Below are positions 36,542 through 45,886 of a stretch of 64,000 bases of DNA, piece after piece. Source of the DNA: Burkholderiales bacterium. GTDB lineage: Bacteria > Pseudomonadota > Gammaproteobacteria > Burkholderiales > SG8-39. Location: the NCBI GenBank assembly GCA_014860445.1, contig JACZJT010000008.1, forward strand, positions 108,883-172,882. Direction: 5' to 3'. The translations under genes and the position numbers were made by a program. Position 1 is the first letter of the stretch; each line of letters starts with the position of its first letter. The notes beneath the pieces are model-generated. The model worked only from the letters and a program-made list of their open reading frames with translations. It was not told the origin of the DNA and searched no databases.

Positions 36542-37339
36542 TTAGTTCCCATTGTTCAGTCTTAGATGATCCAGACCGTTCACTGCCGACAGCGCGCGCA
36601 ATCCGCGTTCGCCGAGGAAGAAGTTGAGTATGAACGGGTGCTTCACTGCAATCGCCTCGCCGAGCGATCCGTACACGATCAGCTTTTGCTCGGCCAATAC
36701 CGCAATCTTGTCGGATAGCGACACCAGCGTGTCCAGATCGTGCGTCACCATCACCACCGTCAGGTTAAGCGTCTCATGCAAGGAGCGGATCAGCTTGACG
36801 AAGCTCTCGCTGCGATCGGGGTCGAGTCCCGCTGTTGGCTCGTCCAGAAACACGAGCTCGGGTTCGAGCACCAGCGCACGGGCGAGTGCGATGCGCTTGA
36901 TCATGCCACCGGACAGATCGGACGGCATTTTCGCGGCATGGCGGCGCTCGATATCGACCATGTCGAGCTTGAGCATGACCATGTCGCTGATGAAATCTTC
37001 GTCGAAGGCGCGCAGCTCGCGCAGCGGCAGCGCGATGTTGTCGAATACCGACAGCGCGCTGTAGAGCGCGCCTTCCTGGAACAATACGCCCCAGCGCTTG
37101 CGGATTTTGTGCACCAGTTCCGCGCTCGACCCCTGCAACGGGATGCCGAACACCTTGACGGTTCCGCGCGAAGGCTGCTCCAGTCCCAGAATCTGGCGCA
37201 TCAGCGTCGTCTTGCCGCTGCCCGATCCGCCCACCAGCGACACCACTTCGCCGGGCATGACCGTGAGGTTCAGGTCCTTGTGCACGATGTGATCGCCAAA
37301 CTGCGTCCACAGGCCGGCGACTTCGATCACGGGATTCAT
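36542..37339 (-). CDS. mlaF: MCE-system ABC ATPase (MlaF-like)
   Basis: The 265-residue ATPase has Walker A GGSGSGKT (residues 37-44), signature LSGGMIKR with the Met-Ile pattern typical of MlaF rather than other ABC ATPases, Walker B LVFLDEPTAGLDP and the H-loop MVTHDLDTL. It powers lipid transport together with the permease upstream. ATG 37339 overlaps the permease stop (ATGA). The frame stays open further upstream but that stretch belongs to the permease gene in another frame. Confidence 0.93.
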   Translation of the reverse strand: MNPVIEVAGLWTQFGDHIVHKDLNLTVMPGEVVSLVGGSGSGKTTLMRQILGLEQPSRGTVKVFGIPLQGSSAELVHKIRKRWGVLFQEGALYSALSVFDNIALPLRELRAFDEDFISDMVMLKLDMVDIERRHAAKMPSDLSGGMIKRIALARALVLEPELVFLDEPTAGLDPDRSESFVKLIRSLHETLNLTVVMVTHDLDTLVSLSDKIAVLAEQKLIVYGSLGEAIAVKHPFILNFFLGERGLRALSAVNGLDHLRLNNGN

Positions 37340-38481
37340 GAGAAGGAAATGCCCACGTCGGAAAAGATAACCGCGAACACGGCATCTGCGACGATCACGG
37401 CGGTTATCGAGCTGACCACCGAGTTTGTGGTGCCTATGCCCAAGCTTTCGGTGTTGGGCTGCACGCGCAGGCCGAAATGGCAGGCGACCAAAGCGATGAG
37501 CGCGCCGAAGACGACCCCTTTGCCCATTGCCAGCCATAGATTGACGGTTGGCACGGCGCCGGGCAGCCCGATAAAAAACGAGTGCACGCTGATTCCCAAC
37601 TGAGCGTTGGCGGCAATTGCGCCGCCGATCAAGGCGATGCCGGAGGTCCACAGAATCAGCAGCGGCATGGCGAGCGCGAGGGCGACAATTTTGGGGAGAA
37701 TCAGGCGCACGGTATGCGGAATGCCCATTACCGACAGCGCATCCAGCTCTTCGGTCACGCGCATCACGCCGAGCTGTGCGGTGATGGCCGAGCCCGAGCG
37801 TCCGGCAACCAGCACCGCGGCAATCACGGGGCCGAGTTCGCGAATGATCCCCATCCCCAGCAGGTTGATGATGAAAATATTCGCTCCAAAAGCCTTCAAT
37901 TGCTCAGCGGAAAGATAGGACAGCACCACGCCGATCAGAAAGCCCACCAGAGCGGTAATGCCCAGCGCCTGCGTGCCGACACGAAAGACGCTTGCGGATA
38001 TCTCCCGCCAGGGGCCGCGCAGGGGATGGCGGACCAGCACAAACGAATCGATCAGGATCTGACCTACAAGTTGGATGATGCCGCGCAGGTGTTCCACCGC
38101 GAGCAATGTGGCGGCGCCCAAGGCGCGCACCAGCCGCAGATAGTCCGGCGGCGCGGCGGGCGGGGCGGCTGCTTTGGAGTCGAGGTTGGAAAAAAACACC
38201 TCGTGCGCCTGCGCGATTGCGAGTTGGGTGGGCCGTCGCTTGCCCCAGGCCTGCCAGATCAGCAGCGCGCCTATGTGGTCCAGGCGCTGGATCGGGGACA
38301 GGTCCCACTGCCGCCCCGGGTCGGAGGCCAACTTCCGCAGCAGAGCCTGTAGCGTTCGTGCGCGCGATTCGAGCGCTCGAATGTCCCATGCGCCGGTCAG
38401 TACCGCGATCTGAGAGCCGTCCGCGGCAGAGGCCTGCCGTACCCCCGGATCTTGAACAGATGGCGCCGTTGGTTGTTGCAT
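37336..38481 (-). CDS. mlaE: MCE-system permease (MlaE-like) with N-terminal STAS-like domain
   Basis: The 381-residue product has an N-terminal region of about 110 residues (AVLTGAWDIRALES, LDHIGALLIWQAWG) resembling a STAS domain. A MlaE permease follows with its conserved GIIRELGPVIAAVLVAGRSG segment and five or six membrane helices. E. coli carries the STAS protein MlaB separately; here it appears to be fused. ATG 38481 is used; the frame extends 27 residues upstream with a poorly conserved basic stretch. It is the first gene of the operon. Confidence 0.9.
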   Translation of the reverse strand: MQQPTAPSVQDPGVRQASAADGSQIAVLTGAWDIRALESRARTLQALLRKLASDPGRQWDLSPIQRLDHIGALLIWQAWGKRRPTQLAIAQAHEVFFSNLDSKAAAPPAAPPDYLRLVRALGAATLLAVEHLRGIIQLVGQILIDSFVLVRHPLRGPWREISASVFRVGTQALGITALVGFLIGVVLSYLSAEQLKAFGANIFIINLLGMGIIRELGPVIAAVLVAGRSGSAITAQLGVMRVTEELDALSVMGIPHTVRLILPKIVALALAMPLLILWTSGIALIGGAIAANAQLGISVHSFFIGLPGAVPTVNLWLAMGKGVVFGALIALVACHFGLRVQPNTESLGIGTTNSVVSSITAVIVADAVFAVIFSDVGISFS

Positions 38482-38703
38482 GTTTCTTGAATTTTTGTCG
38501 CGATGCCTGACTTCGTCGCGTGTCCCTGAGCGAGACAGGCAAGCTACCAGCTTTATCCTCAATTATCAATGTGAACGCCGGGCGTCGCGCGAAATTACCG
38601 TACCGCCGGTTCATGTAGTAGGATGCGCCTAGCGCCGATGGCAAGCCTTCGAACGTGCGAAAAAGGACGTGGGTTTGCGGGGCGACAGCCGAGAAAATTG
38701 ACC

Positions 38704-39921
38704 ATGAAGTTTCTGATCGTAGACGACGACCCCATCATCCTGCAGTTGATGAAAGCGGTGCTGGAGGAGGGTGGCCACAGCGTCCAGTCATTCGACTCCA
38801 GTGTGAGCGCGCTGCGCGCGATTCCGATCGAGCGCCCAGACTGCGTGATCAGCGACGTCATCATGCCGGAGATGGATGGCTTCGAACTGTGCCGGGAAAT
38901 CCGCAGCAGGCCCGATCTGGCCTCGATTAAAATCATCATGTGCTCGTCGAAATCCTACGATTTCGACCGCCGCCGCGCGAAGGAGCTAGGCGCGGACGGC
39001 TACATCGTAAAACCTATACAGCGTGAAACCCTGCCGGGTTTGATCGCGGAAATCCTGTCGGAGAAGGTGACGGTAGGTTACTGGGGTGTGCACGGCACGC
39101 TTCCCGTGCCGGGACCCGATTCCCTGCGCTACGGCGGCAATACACCGTGTGTCAGCGTGGAGATCAACGGCGAGCCGCTTTACATTTTCGATTGCGGTTC
39201 CGGCATAAAGAAGCTTTCCGATCACCTTGCAGCTACCAAGGTTCAGCGACTGTCCGCACGGGTGTTCATTTCGCATACGCACTGGGACCACATCAATACA
39301 GTCCCGTTCTTCGGGCCGATGTATGTACGCGGCAACCAGATCGAGCTGTTCGGTCCCTACCAGGGCGACCTCACAATAGAGCGCGCGATTGCCGCGCAGA
39401 TGGAAAGCGTGTATTTCCCGGTGACAATCCGCGAATTCGGCGCGCGGCTGGTGTTCCGTGACCTGCGTGAGGAAACGTTGGATTTCGGCGTCGTCCGGGT
39501 CGAAACGATACTGCTAAAACATCCCGGATACTGTCTCGGTTACCGGCTCCGCTGCCACGGCCGCTCCATCTGCTACATAACCGACAATGAACTCTACCTT
39601 CCCTCGGACCCGCGCTACGACCTGGCCTACGTCGAGCGGCTCGCGAATTTCGTAAACGGCGCGGACCTGCTCATTACAGATACCACGTATCGTGATCACG
39701 AGTATCCGTCCAAAGTGGACTGGGGCCACTCCTGCGTGAGCGAGGTTGCGGATCTGGCTGCGCGGGCAAAGGTAAAGCGGCTGCATCTGTTCCATCATGA
39801 CCCGGATCAGACTGATGATGATATCGACATGAAATTGAAAGAAACCCGGGAGGCGCTCGCGCGCCTGGGCTCCACTGTCGTGTGCGAAGCGCCTAGCGAG
39901 GGTTCCAGGTTGGTTTTGTAA
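38704..39921 (+). CDS. Receiver domain fused to metallo-beta-lactamase-fold hydrolase
   Basis: The 405-residue protein joins two domains. Residues 1-120 are a CheY-like receiver: acidic pocket DDD at 7-9, phospho-acceptor Asp51 (ISDVIMPEMDG) and a conserved Lys in YIVKPIQ. Residues about 128-400 are a metallo-beta-lactamase fold with SHTHWDH (His191, His193, Asp195, His196), TDTTYRDHEY and HHDPDQTDDD late. This resembles COG1235-type phosphodiesterases or nucleases. There is no DNA-binding domain. A phosphorelay may therefore switch a hydrolase directly. No histidine kinase is adjacent. The weak ribosome site leaves the start fairly, not fully, certain. Confidence 0.85.
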   Translation: MKFLIVDDDPIILQLMKAVLEEGGHSVQSFDSSVSALRAIPIERPDCVISDVIMPEMDGFELCREIRSRPDLASIKIIMCSSKSYDFDRRRAKELGADGYIVKPIQRETLPGLIAEILSEKVTVGYWGVHGTLPVPGPDSLRYGGNTPCVSVEINGEPLYIFDCGSGIKKLSDHLAATKVQRLSARVFISHTHWDHINTVPFFGPMYVRGNQIELFGPYQGDLTIERAIAAQMESVYFPVTIREFGARLVFRDLREETLDFGVVRVETILLKHPGYCLGYRLRCHGRSICYITDNELYLPSDPRYDLAYVERLANFVNGADLLITDTTYRDHEYPSKVDWGHSCVSEVADLAARAKVKRLHLFHHDPDQTDDDIDMKLKETREALARLGSTVVCEAPSEGSRLVL

Positions 39922-39959
39922 GGGTATTGCGGCGGATTTCGTATAGAATTGCCCGTCTC

Positions 39960-40035
<76 letters not shown>

Positions 40036-40206
40036 ATATATTGTCCGGTCGCGCGCAGCTTGCGAGACAATTCCTGGTTGTCAGCCCTTACGGGCGGCAA
40101 CGCGAGCGCAGACCTTGGCGATGGCCGCGTGGCAGGCCTAAACTGCGGGTTATGATCCACTACCGGCGGTGCTTTGCATCGCCGATTTCGATGGGAGGAG
40201 TCGGTC

Positions 40207-40509
40207 ATGACCAGGGTCGGAATATTCACCGCTTTTGTCCTCTTTGCCGCGGCCTTTCCGGTACAGGCAAAAGACGTGTCCGCAGAGCAAAGCGCAGTGC
40301 AGTACGCGCGGCAGGAATTCGAGAAGCTGGAGGCCGAGCACAGGGCCGACGTGGAGCAGGCGGCACTGACCCGAAAGGCCTTGGAACAACTCAAGAAGCA
40401 GTACGAGGCCGAGCAGAAAAAGGCTCTTCTTTCGGAGAAAAAGAAACAGCAGGCCAGGGCGAAACTGGAAAAGGCGCAGGAAGCGCTGGATAGAGCCTGG
40501 AAGCAATAG
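40207..40509 (+). CDS. Small exported coiled-coil protein
   Basis: The 100-residue product has a signal peptide (cleavage likely after PVQA, about residue 21). The remainder is a single charged helix or coiled-coil rich in Glu, Lys, Gln and Ala (for example ALEQLKKQYEAEQKKAL). GGGAGGAG precedes ATG 40207 and is a strong ribosome site. I do not recognise a family. It is probably periplasmic. The next gene starts 11 bases later and encodes a small membrane protein, so they may act together. Confidence 0.7.
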   Translation: MTRVGIFTAFVLFAAAFPVQAKDVSAEQSAVQYARQEFEKLEAEHRADVEQAALTRKALEQLKKQYEAEQKKALLSEKKKQQARAKLEKAQEALDRAWKQ

Positions 40510-40520
40510 GGAACAAGCAC

Positions 40521-40730
40521 ATGGCCGAAGACAAACGTGAAGTGGTCGTGACCGACATCAAGATTCCGTTCTGGTCGATGGTGGTGTTGATGGTCAAGTG
40601 GGCCATTGCCGCAATCCCGGCGGTGATTATCCTGATGCTCATCGGGCTGCTCGTATCGGTCGTGCTGTCGATGGTCGCCGGAGCCGGCTGGCATCAACAC
40701 TATTGGGGCATGAGTCGCGGTTGGTCGTAG
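40521..40730 (+). CDS. Small inner-membrane protein
   Basis: The 69-residue product has a charged start (MAEDKREVVVTDIKIPF), one long hydrophobic stretch or a helical hairpin (about residues 19-54) and a short aromatic/His tail (GWHQHYWGMSRGWS). GGAACAAG serves as ribosome site. I do not recognise a family. It follows the coiled-coil gene with 11 bases spacing and is likely co-transcribed. Confidence 0.65.
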   Translation: MAEDKREVVVTDIKIPFWSMVVLMVKWAIAAIPAVIILMLIGLLVSVVLSMVAGAGWHQHYWGMSRGWS

Positions 40731-40830
40731 GAGACGCGGGCGGCGGTCGAACCGGCGAGGTCTGTGCGCGCGTGTACGCTTCGCGGCGACCGATCGGGAT
40801 AAGGGAAAATTTGAGAGGGCTTAAGCAGGA

Positions 40831-41208
40831 ATGATCAAGAGTCTGGACCATCTGGTGTTGACCACGCGCGACGCACAGGCATGCATCGATTTCTACACCC
40901 GTGTTTTGGGAATGACGCTGGAAACCTTTGGCGAAGGGCGCCGTGCCTTGCGTTTCGGCGAACAGAAGATCAATCTCCACGATCAGGGCACGGTGACTGA
41001 CGGGTATGCCGCGCATCCGACGCCGGGGTCGCTGGACATCTGTTTTCTTGCCGACCGGCCGCTGGATGAGGTGATCGCACAGCTGGGCGCGACCGGCATC
41101 CCGATCGAACTCGGTCCGATAAATCGAACCGGCGCGCGCTTTCCCCTGCGCTCAGTCTATGTGCGCGATCCCGATCAGAATCTGGTCGAGATTTCCGAAC
41201 CGGCCTAG
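40831..41208 (+). CDS. VOC (glyoxalase/dioxygenase) family protein
   Basis: The 125-residue product is a single vicinal-oxygen-chelate domain: IKSLDHLVLTTRD with the metal His at position 7, FYTRVLGMTLE, and the C-terminal SVYVRDPDQNLVEISEP with a metal Glu. It resembles stand-alone VOC proteins of the biphenyl-diol dioxygenase III/virulence-protein type. Substrate unknown. It is followed 14 bases later by the DUF924 gene. Confidence 0.85.
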   Translation: MIKSLDHLVLTTRDAQACIDFYTRVLGMTLETFGEGRRALRFGEQKINLHDQGTVTDGYAAHPTPGSLDICFLADRPLDEVIAQLGATGIPIELGPINRTGARFPLRSVYVRDPDQNLVEISEPA

Positions 41209-41222
41209 AAAGGTCCGCGGGC

Positions 41223-41798
41223 ATGGCGGATTATCAGGAGGTGCTCGATTTCTGGTTTGGACCGACCGGTTCTTCGGAGTACGGACGGTCGCGCGAAGCC
41301 TGGTTCAAGAAATCCGACGCATTCGATGAAGAAATTCGAGCGCGTTTTCTGGACCTGCATGAGCAGGCCGCGGGCGGACGCATCGAAACATGGGCTGCGG
41401 CACCTCTCTCGCTGCTCGCACTCATCGTGGTGCTGGACCAGTTTCCGCGCAATCTGTTTCGCGGCACCAGCCGCGCATTTGCGACCGACGCCCAGGCACT
41501 GGCTGCGGCGCAATCCGCGGTCGCGCGGGGATTTGACCGCGAGTTGGCACCAGTGCAGCGCTGGTTTGTCTATCTGCCGTTCGAGCATGCCGAAGACCTC
41601 GCCATGCAGCGCCGGTGCCTGGAGCTGTTCGAAGACTTGCGCAGCGACCCGGACAGTGCCGGCACCATCGACTACGCCCGACGGCATTTCGAGATCATCG
41701 CGCGTTTCGGCCGCTTTCCCCACCGCAACGCCATTCTGGGTCGCGTTTCCACGCCGGAGGAAGTCGAGTTCCTCAAGCAGCCGGGCTCGGGTTTCTAG
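41223..41798 (+). CDS. DUF924 family protein
   Basis: The 191-residue product matches DUF924: early VLDFWFGPTG, then LIVVLDQFPRNLFRGTSRAF, WFVYLPFEHAEDL, and the C-terminal FGRFPHRNAILGR. The family is all-helical and TPR-like with no proven enzyme activity. It lies in a likely operon with the VOC gene before it and the methyltransferase after it (11 bases). Confidence 0.9.
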   Translation: MADYQEVLDFWFGPTGSSEYGRSREAWFKKSDAFDEEIRARFLDLHEQAAGGRIETWAAAPLSLLALIVVLDQFPRNLFRGTSRAFATDAQALAAAQSAVARGFDRELAPVQRWFVYLPFEHAEDLAMQRRCLELFEDLRSDPDSAGTIDYARRHFEIIARFGRFPHRNAILGRVSTPEEVEFLKQPGSGF

Positions 41799-41809
41799 GC
41801 CAGGCGAAA

Positions 41810-42367
41810 ATGCTGACCCGGCATGTACAGCCCGAACCGTCAGCCTGGGTGCGCCGGTTCGCAGGCCTGATAGCGCCGGGCGGGACTGTACTCGATCTTG
41901 CCTGCGGGCAGGGCAGACACGCACGCCTCCTGGCATCGCTGGGTTACCGTGTCGAGGCGGTCGATCGCGACGAGGCCTGTGTGGCGGCACTCGCGGGGGT
42001 GCACGGCGTTACCGGCCGCTGCGCCGACCTGGAAGCATCCGAATGGCCCTACGCGGCGGGCCGGTTCGACGCCGTCGTTGTCACCAACTATCTGTACCGG
42101 CCGCTCGTGGACCCTATGCTCGCGGCCCTGCGCCCGGGCGGGGTGTTGATCTACGAAACTTTCGCTTTGGGAAACGAAAAGCTCGGAAGACCGTCTAATC
42201 CTGAATTCCTGCTGCGCCCGCACGAGTTGTTGCATTGGGTCGAGGGGCGGTTGCAGGTCATCGCTTTCGAGCAAGGCCGGGTGGAGCGGCCCAAACCGGC
42301 GGTGATACAGCGCATTTGCGCCATACAGCGCGCGACGCAGGACTGCAGGCTGGATCCCGGTTCATAG
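41810..42367 (+). CDS. Class I SAM-dependent methyltransferase
   Basis: The 185-residue product has motif I VLDLACGQGRHA, an acidic end of beta 2 (VEAVDRDEA) and motif III-like ALRPGGVLIYETFALGN. It resembles TehB/tellurite-type and other small methyltransferases, but the substrate is not predictable. ATG 41810 has only a weak ribosome site. It is the last gene before dapA, which has its own 91-base leader. Confidence 0.82.
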   Translation: MLTRHVQPEPSAWVRRFAGLIAPGGTVLDLACGQGRHARLLASLGYRVEAVDRDEACVAALAGVHGVTGRCADLEASEWPYAAGRFDAVVVTNYLYRPLVDPMLAALRPGGVLIYETFALGNEKLGRPSNPEFLLRPHELLHWVEGRLQVIAFEQGRVERPKPAVIQRICAIQRATQDCRLDPGS

Positions 42368-42458
42368 GGCAGGGGTTGGACGGTCCCGGGGGATAACTGT
42401 ATCCTTGCGGCAAGGGTAATGCGTTAAAATCAAACAATTTCCTAACGGGATTGCGTTT

Positions 42459-43358
42459 ATGTTGACCGGAAGCTTGGTTGCCATTGTCACACCCATGTTC
42501 GAGGACGGGGCGCTGGACATCGGTCGCTTCAAAAGTCTGATCGATTGGCATGTCGCCGAGGGCACGCAGGGCATCGTTGTCGTGGGCACCACCGGCGAAT
42601 CACCCACGGTGGATTTCGACGAACACAAGGAACTGATCCGCATCGCGGTCGAGCATGCGGCCGGGCGCGTACCCGTAATTGCCGGTACGGGCGCCAACTC
42701 CACCGCCGAAGCGATCGAACTGTCGGAATCGGCCAGGCATTCGGGGGCGCAATTCAGCCTGTCGGTCGTGCCCTACTACAACAAACCCACACAAGAAGGC
42801 ATGTACCGGCATTTCCGCGCCATTGCCGAGGCCGTGGACCTGCCGATGTTTCTATATAACGTCCCCGGGCGCACCGTCGCCGATCTGCAGAACGATACGG
42901 TGCTGCGGCTGGCGCAAATCCCCAATATTGTCGGCATCAAGGATGCCACGGCGAGCCTGGAGCGCGGCAGCGGCCTGCTGAGGAGCGTGCCTGCCGATTT
43001 CGCGGTCTACAGCGGGGAGGACGCGACCGGATTGCCGCTGATGCTGATGGGCGGACACGGCGTGATTTCGGTCACCGCCAACGTCGCGCCGCGCCTGATG
43101 CAGGAGATGTGTGCCGCGGCGCTGTCCGGCGACATTGCGCGCGCGCGCGCGGCCAACAACCGCCTGCTCGGTCTGCATACGAAACTGTTCGTCGAGGGCA
43201 ACCCGATCCCGGTGAAATGGGCTTTGCAGCAGATGGGATTGATCGAATCCGGAATACGCCTGCCGCTGGTGCCTCTGTCGTCGAATTTTCATGACCTTGT
43301 CAGGGCGGCCATGCGTGAGGCCGGAATCGAGTTTCAGGACGGCGTGCGCGCGAAGTAG
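42459..43358 (+). CDS. dapA: 4-hydroxy-tetrahydrodipicolinate synthase
   Basis: The 299-residue enzyme condenses pyruvate with aspartate semialdehyde, the first committed step of lysine and diaminopimelate synthesis. Schiff-base Lys161 (GIKDAT), Tyr133 and Arg138 (YNVPGR) and the GTTGES loop (residues 43-48) fall at the same numbers as in E. coli. The 91 bases upstream are AT-rich (TTAAAAT near 42426) and probably hold the promoter. It is followed by bamC, the usual betaproteobacterial pair. Confidence 0.98.
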   Translation: MLTGSLVAIVTPMFEDGALDIGRFKSLIDWHVAEGTQGIVVVGTTGESPTVDFDEHKELIRIAVEHAAGRVPVIAGTGANSTAEAIELSESARHSGAQFSLSVVPYYNKPTQEGMYRHFRAIAEAVDLPMFLYNVPGRTVADLQNDTVLRLAQIPNIVGIKDATASLERGSGLLRSVPADFAVYSGEDATGLPLMLMGGHGVISVTANVAPRLMQEMCAAALSGDIARARAANNRLLGLHTKLFVEGNPIPVKWALQQMGLIESGIRLPLVPLSSNFHDLVRAAMREAGIEFQDGVRAK

Positions 43359-43451
43359 CGATAACGCGACGGTACGATTCCATTTAGTTTAACCAAATTC
43401 AGGCGTCCGACACCATTTCGGTCGGGCGCGATTCGTCGAGGATAATGTCAT

Positions 43452-44588
43452 ATGAAGCGTAACGCCGTTGGTTTTGTCGTGCTGATGCTGCTGGCCGGCT
43501 GCAGCAGCCTGCCGGACGCACTCCAGCCGGAAACGATCAAGTACAAGGGGGCGGGAAAACTGCCGTCCCTGGAAGTGCCGCCAGATTTGACAACACCCTC
43601 GCGCGACGATCGCTACGCCGTGCCCGACGTTGCGCCGCGCGGCTCGGCAACCCTGTCCACCTACAACGCGGAGCGCAGTGGCACGCTACGCGCGGGTTCG
43701 ACGGAAGTCCTGCCCAGTGTGGCGAAAGTGCATATCGAGCGCGCCGGCAGCGAGCGCTGGCTGGTCGTGTCCGAGGCCCCGGAAAAAGTCTGGCCGGTCG
43801 TGAAAGAATTCTGGCAGGGGCTGGGTTTTCTGATCATGACTGAAAATCCAGAGGTCGGCGTCATGGAGACCGACTGGGCGGAGAACCGGGCCAAGATTCC
43901 AAAAAGTTTGATTCGCGAAGTTCTCGGTAAAGTGCTCGACACCCTGTATTCGACCGGGGAGCGGGACAAATTCCGCACCCGCCTGGAGCGCGGCCGCGCG
44001 CCGGGAACCACCGAGATCTACATCAGCCATCGCGGCATGGAGGAGGTCTATAGCTCGGAGGACAAGGAGACCACGCGGTGGCAGCCGCGCCCCCCCGACC
44101 CGGAACTGGAGGCGGAGTTCCTGCGCCGGCTCATGGTTCGTTTCGGTGTGGAGGATGCGCGCGCCAAGGCGGAGTTGATCGACAAGGACGAGAAGATCGA
44201 GCGCGCCAAACTGGTGCGAGCCCCCAATGGCAGCGGCACGCTGGAACTTTCGGATGCGTTCGATCGCGCGTGGCGCCGTGTCGGACTTGCGCTGGATCGC
44301 GTCGGATTTACCGTGGAGGACCGCGATCGCTCGAAAGGCTATTACTTCGTGCGCTACGTCGACCCGCAGATCGACGGACAGCGCGGTTCCGGCAAGGACG
44401 AGGGCTTCCTCTCCAAACTGGCATTCTGGAGGAGCGATCCGAACAAGATCAAGACCGAACAGTATCGTGTGCTGGTCAGGGAAGCCGGTAGCGTGAGCGA
44501 GGTGCAGGTGCAGAACAAGGACGGCCAGCCGGAAAACAGCGATACCGGACGACGCATACTATCCTTGCTGCACGAGCAGTTGAAATAG
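43452..44588 (+). CDS. bamC: Outer membrane assembly lipoprotein BamC
   Basis: The 378-residue lipoprotein has lipobox LLAGC (Cys17). An extended N-terminal region (KLPSLEVPPDLTTPSRDDRY), which in BamC binds BamD, is followed by two helix-grip domains. The second begins near GTLELSDAFDRAWRRVG. It is a non-essential part of the BAM complex that inserts outer-membrane proteins. A linker with acidic and Trp residues (about 200-240) separates the domains. It lies 93 bases after dapA. Confidence 0.93.
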   Translation: MKRNAVGFVVLMLLAGCSSLPDALQPETIKYKGAGKLPSLEVPPDLTTPSRDDRYAVPDVAPRGSATLSTYNAERSGTLRAGSTEVLPSVAKVHIERAGSERWLVVSEAPEKVWPVVKEFWQGLGFLIMTENPEVGVMETDWAENRAKIPKSLIREVLGKVLDTLYSTGERDKFRTRLERGRAPGTTEIYISHRGMEEVYSSEDKETTRWQPRPPDPELEAEFLRRLMVRFGVEDARAKAELIDKDEKIERAKLVRAPNGSGTLELSDAFDRAWRRVGLALDRVGFTVEDRDRSKGYYFVRYVDPQIDGQRGSGKDEGFLSKLAFWRSDPNKIKTEQYRVLVREAGSVSEVQVQNKDGQPENSDTGRRILSLLHEQLK

Positions 44589-44591
44589 CGC

Positions 44592-45359
44592 ATGCGCTTT
44601 GCCTGCCTGGGCAGCGGCAGCCGTGGCAATGCGCTGATCGTCGAACGGGGCCGCACAAGCCTGATGCTGGATTGCGGCTATCCGGTGCGCGAGACGGTAC
44701 GCCGGCTTGCGCGACTGGGCCTAGCGCCGTCGGATCTTGCCGGCATTCTCATCACGCACGAGCATAGCGATCATACCGCCGGAGCCTGCAAGTTCGCGCG
44801 CAAGCACGGCTTGCCGCTGTGGTTGACGCACGGGACGCTGAAAGGCATGCCCGGCGACGTATCCGGCCTGCCGCAGGTAAACATCATCGACAGCCACAGC
44901 CCGTTTGCCATCGGTGAACTGCAACTGCTGCCTTTTCCCGTGCCGCACGACGCGCGTGAACCCGCGCATTTCGTATTTTCCGATGGCGCCCATCGTCTGG
45001 GCGTGCTTACCGACACCGGCGCCTCCACCAGTCATATCGAGGCCATGCTATCGGGCTGCGATGCGCTGGTCCTGGAATGCAATCACGATCTCGATCTGCT
45101 GATGAGCGGGGATTACCCGCAGTCGCTCAAAGCGCGCGTTGCGGGCCGTTACGGTCATCTGGACAACGACAGCTCGGCCGGCATACTGGCCGCCATCGAT
45201 TGCACGCGCCTGCAACATCTGGTCGCCGCGCATCTGTCCCAACACAACAATACACCGGAGCTCGCGTGCGCCGCGTTGTCCCGAGCGATGGGCTGCGCGC
45301 CTGCCTGGATCGGCGTGGCCGATCAGGACGAGGGCTTCGGCTGGCGTGACATCGTTTAG
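44592..45359 (+). CDS. Metallo-beta-lactamase fold hydrolase (YycJ/WalJ-like)
   Basis: The 255-residue product begins MRFACLGSGSRGNALIVE. The metal site ITHEHSDHTAG and downstream VLECNHDLDLL and GRYGHLDNDSS are those of the YycJ/WalJ group. Members are thought to be nucleases or phosphodiesterases in DNA or cell-wall-linked processes. The gene starts three bases after bamC and is likely translationally linked to it. It converges on the following gene. Confidence 0.88.
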   Translation: MRFACLGSGSRGNALIVERGRTSLMLDCGYPVRETVRRLARLGLAPSDLAGILITHEHSDHTAGACKFARKHGLPLWLTHGTLKGMPGDVSGLPQVNIIDSHSPFAIGELQLLPFPVPHDAREPAHFVFSDGAHRLGVLTDTGASTSHIEAMLSGCDALVLECNHDLDLLMSGDYPQSLKARVAGRYGHLDNDSSAGILAAIDCTRLQHLVAAHLSQHNNTPELACAALSRAMGCAPAWIGVADQDEGFGWRDIV

Positions 45360-45382
45360 TCCTTGCGTGCGCCGAAGAAGGC

Positions 45383-45886
45383 CTACAGACCGCTGGTCGT
45401 TGCGGAGATTGCGGGAATTGAGCTATCCCAGATCTCAGCGAAGCGTAGGAAGATGGACTGGCTCTCCTGTTCGTCGTTGAGCCTTAGCACGGCGCGCGGC
45501 TGCGCCTGCACCGGTCGTCGCACGAAATGCATCCGGTCCGCGAGCACGAAGCTGTCCTGCGCACGGGCCGCATCATCCTGGGTCTGATGGATGAACATGC
45601 GCTCGCTGAACTGGCGCAGAAGATCGAGCAGGCGCGGGCAACGGTTGCGTATGTGTTCGGTATCGTGCACCGCGATATACAGGCGGTTGTCGCGGTCGCG
45701 CAGCAGGAATTCGCGCAACAGACCGTGCGTGGTCGGCGTATCGATATTCAGATGGAAAAAATCCGCGTCGAATATGCGCAGCTCGCGCCGCGCCAATCCT
45801 GCGACGCGCGCCAGCGCTTCCAGGTATTCTTTGCGCGTCGAGAGCAGGATGCGTTCAGGCACCCCGGAAGTCAGTTCTTCAGTCAT
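45383..45886 (-). CDS. Conserved hypothetical protein (possible DUF7931-like)
   Basis: The 167-residue soluble product starts MTEELTSGVPERILLSTRKE. It has an alternating alpha/beta pattern, with ARRELRIFDADFFHLNI, LYIAVHDTEHIRNRC and RMFIHQTQDDAARAQDSF. It resembles one half of a phospholipase-D-like fold but without the HKD motif. I do not recognise it firmly, and the DUF number is from memory of similar betaproteobacterial proteins. It is divergent from bcp across a 125-base gap that should hold promoters for both. Confidence 0.6.
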   Translation of the reverse strand: MTEELTSGVPERILLSTRKEYLEALARVAGLARRELRIFDADFFHLNIDTPTTHGLLREFLLRDRDNRLYIAVHDTEHIRNRCPRLLDLLRQFSERMFIHQTQDDAARAQDSFVLADRMHFVRRPVQAQPRAVLRLNDEQESQSIFLRFAEIWDSSIPAISATTSGL

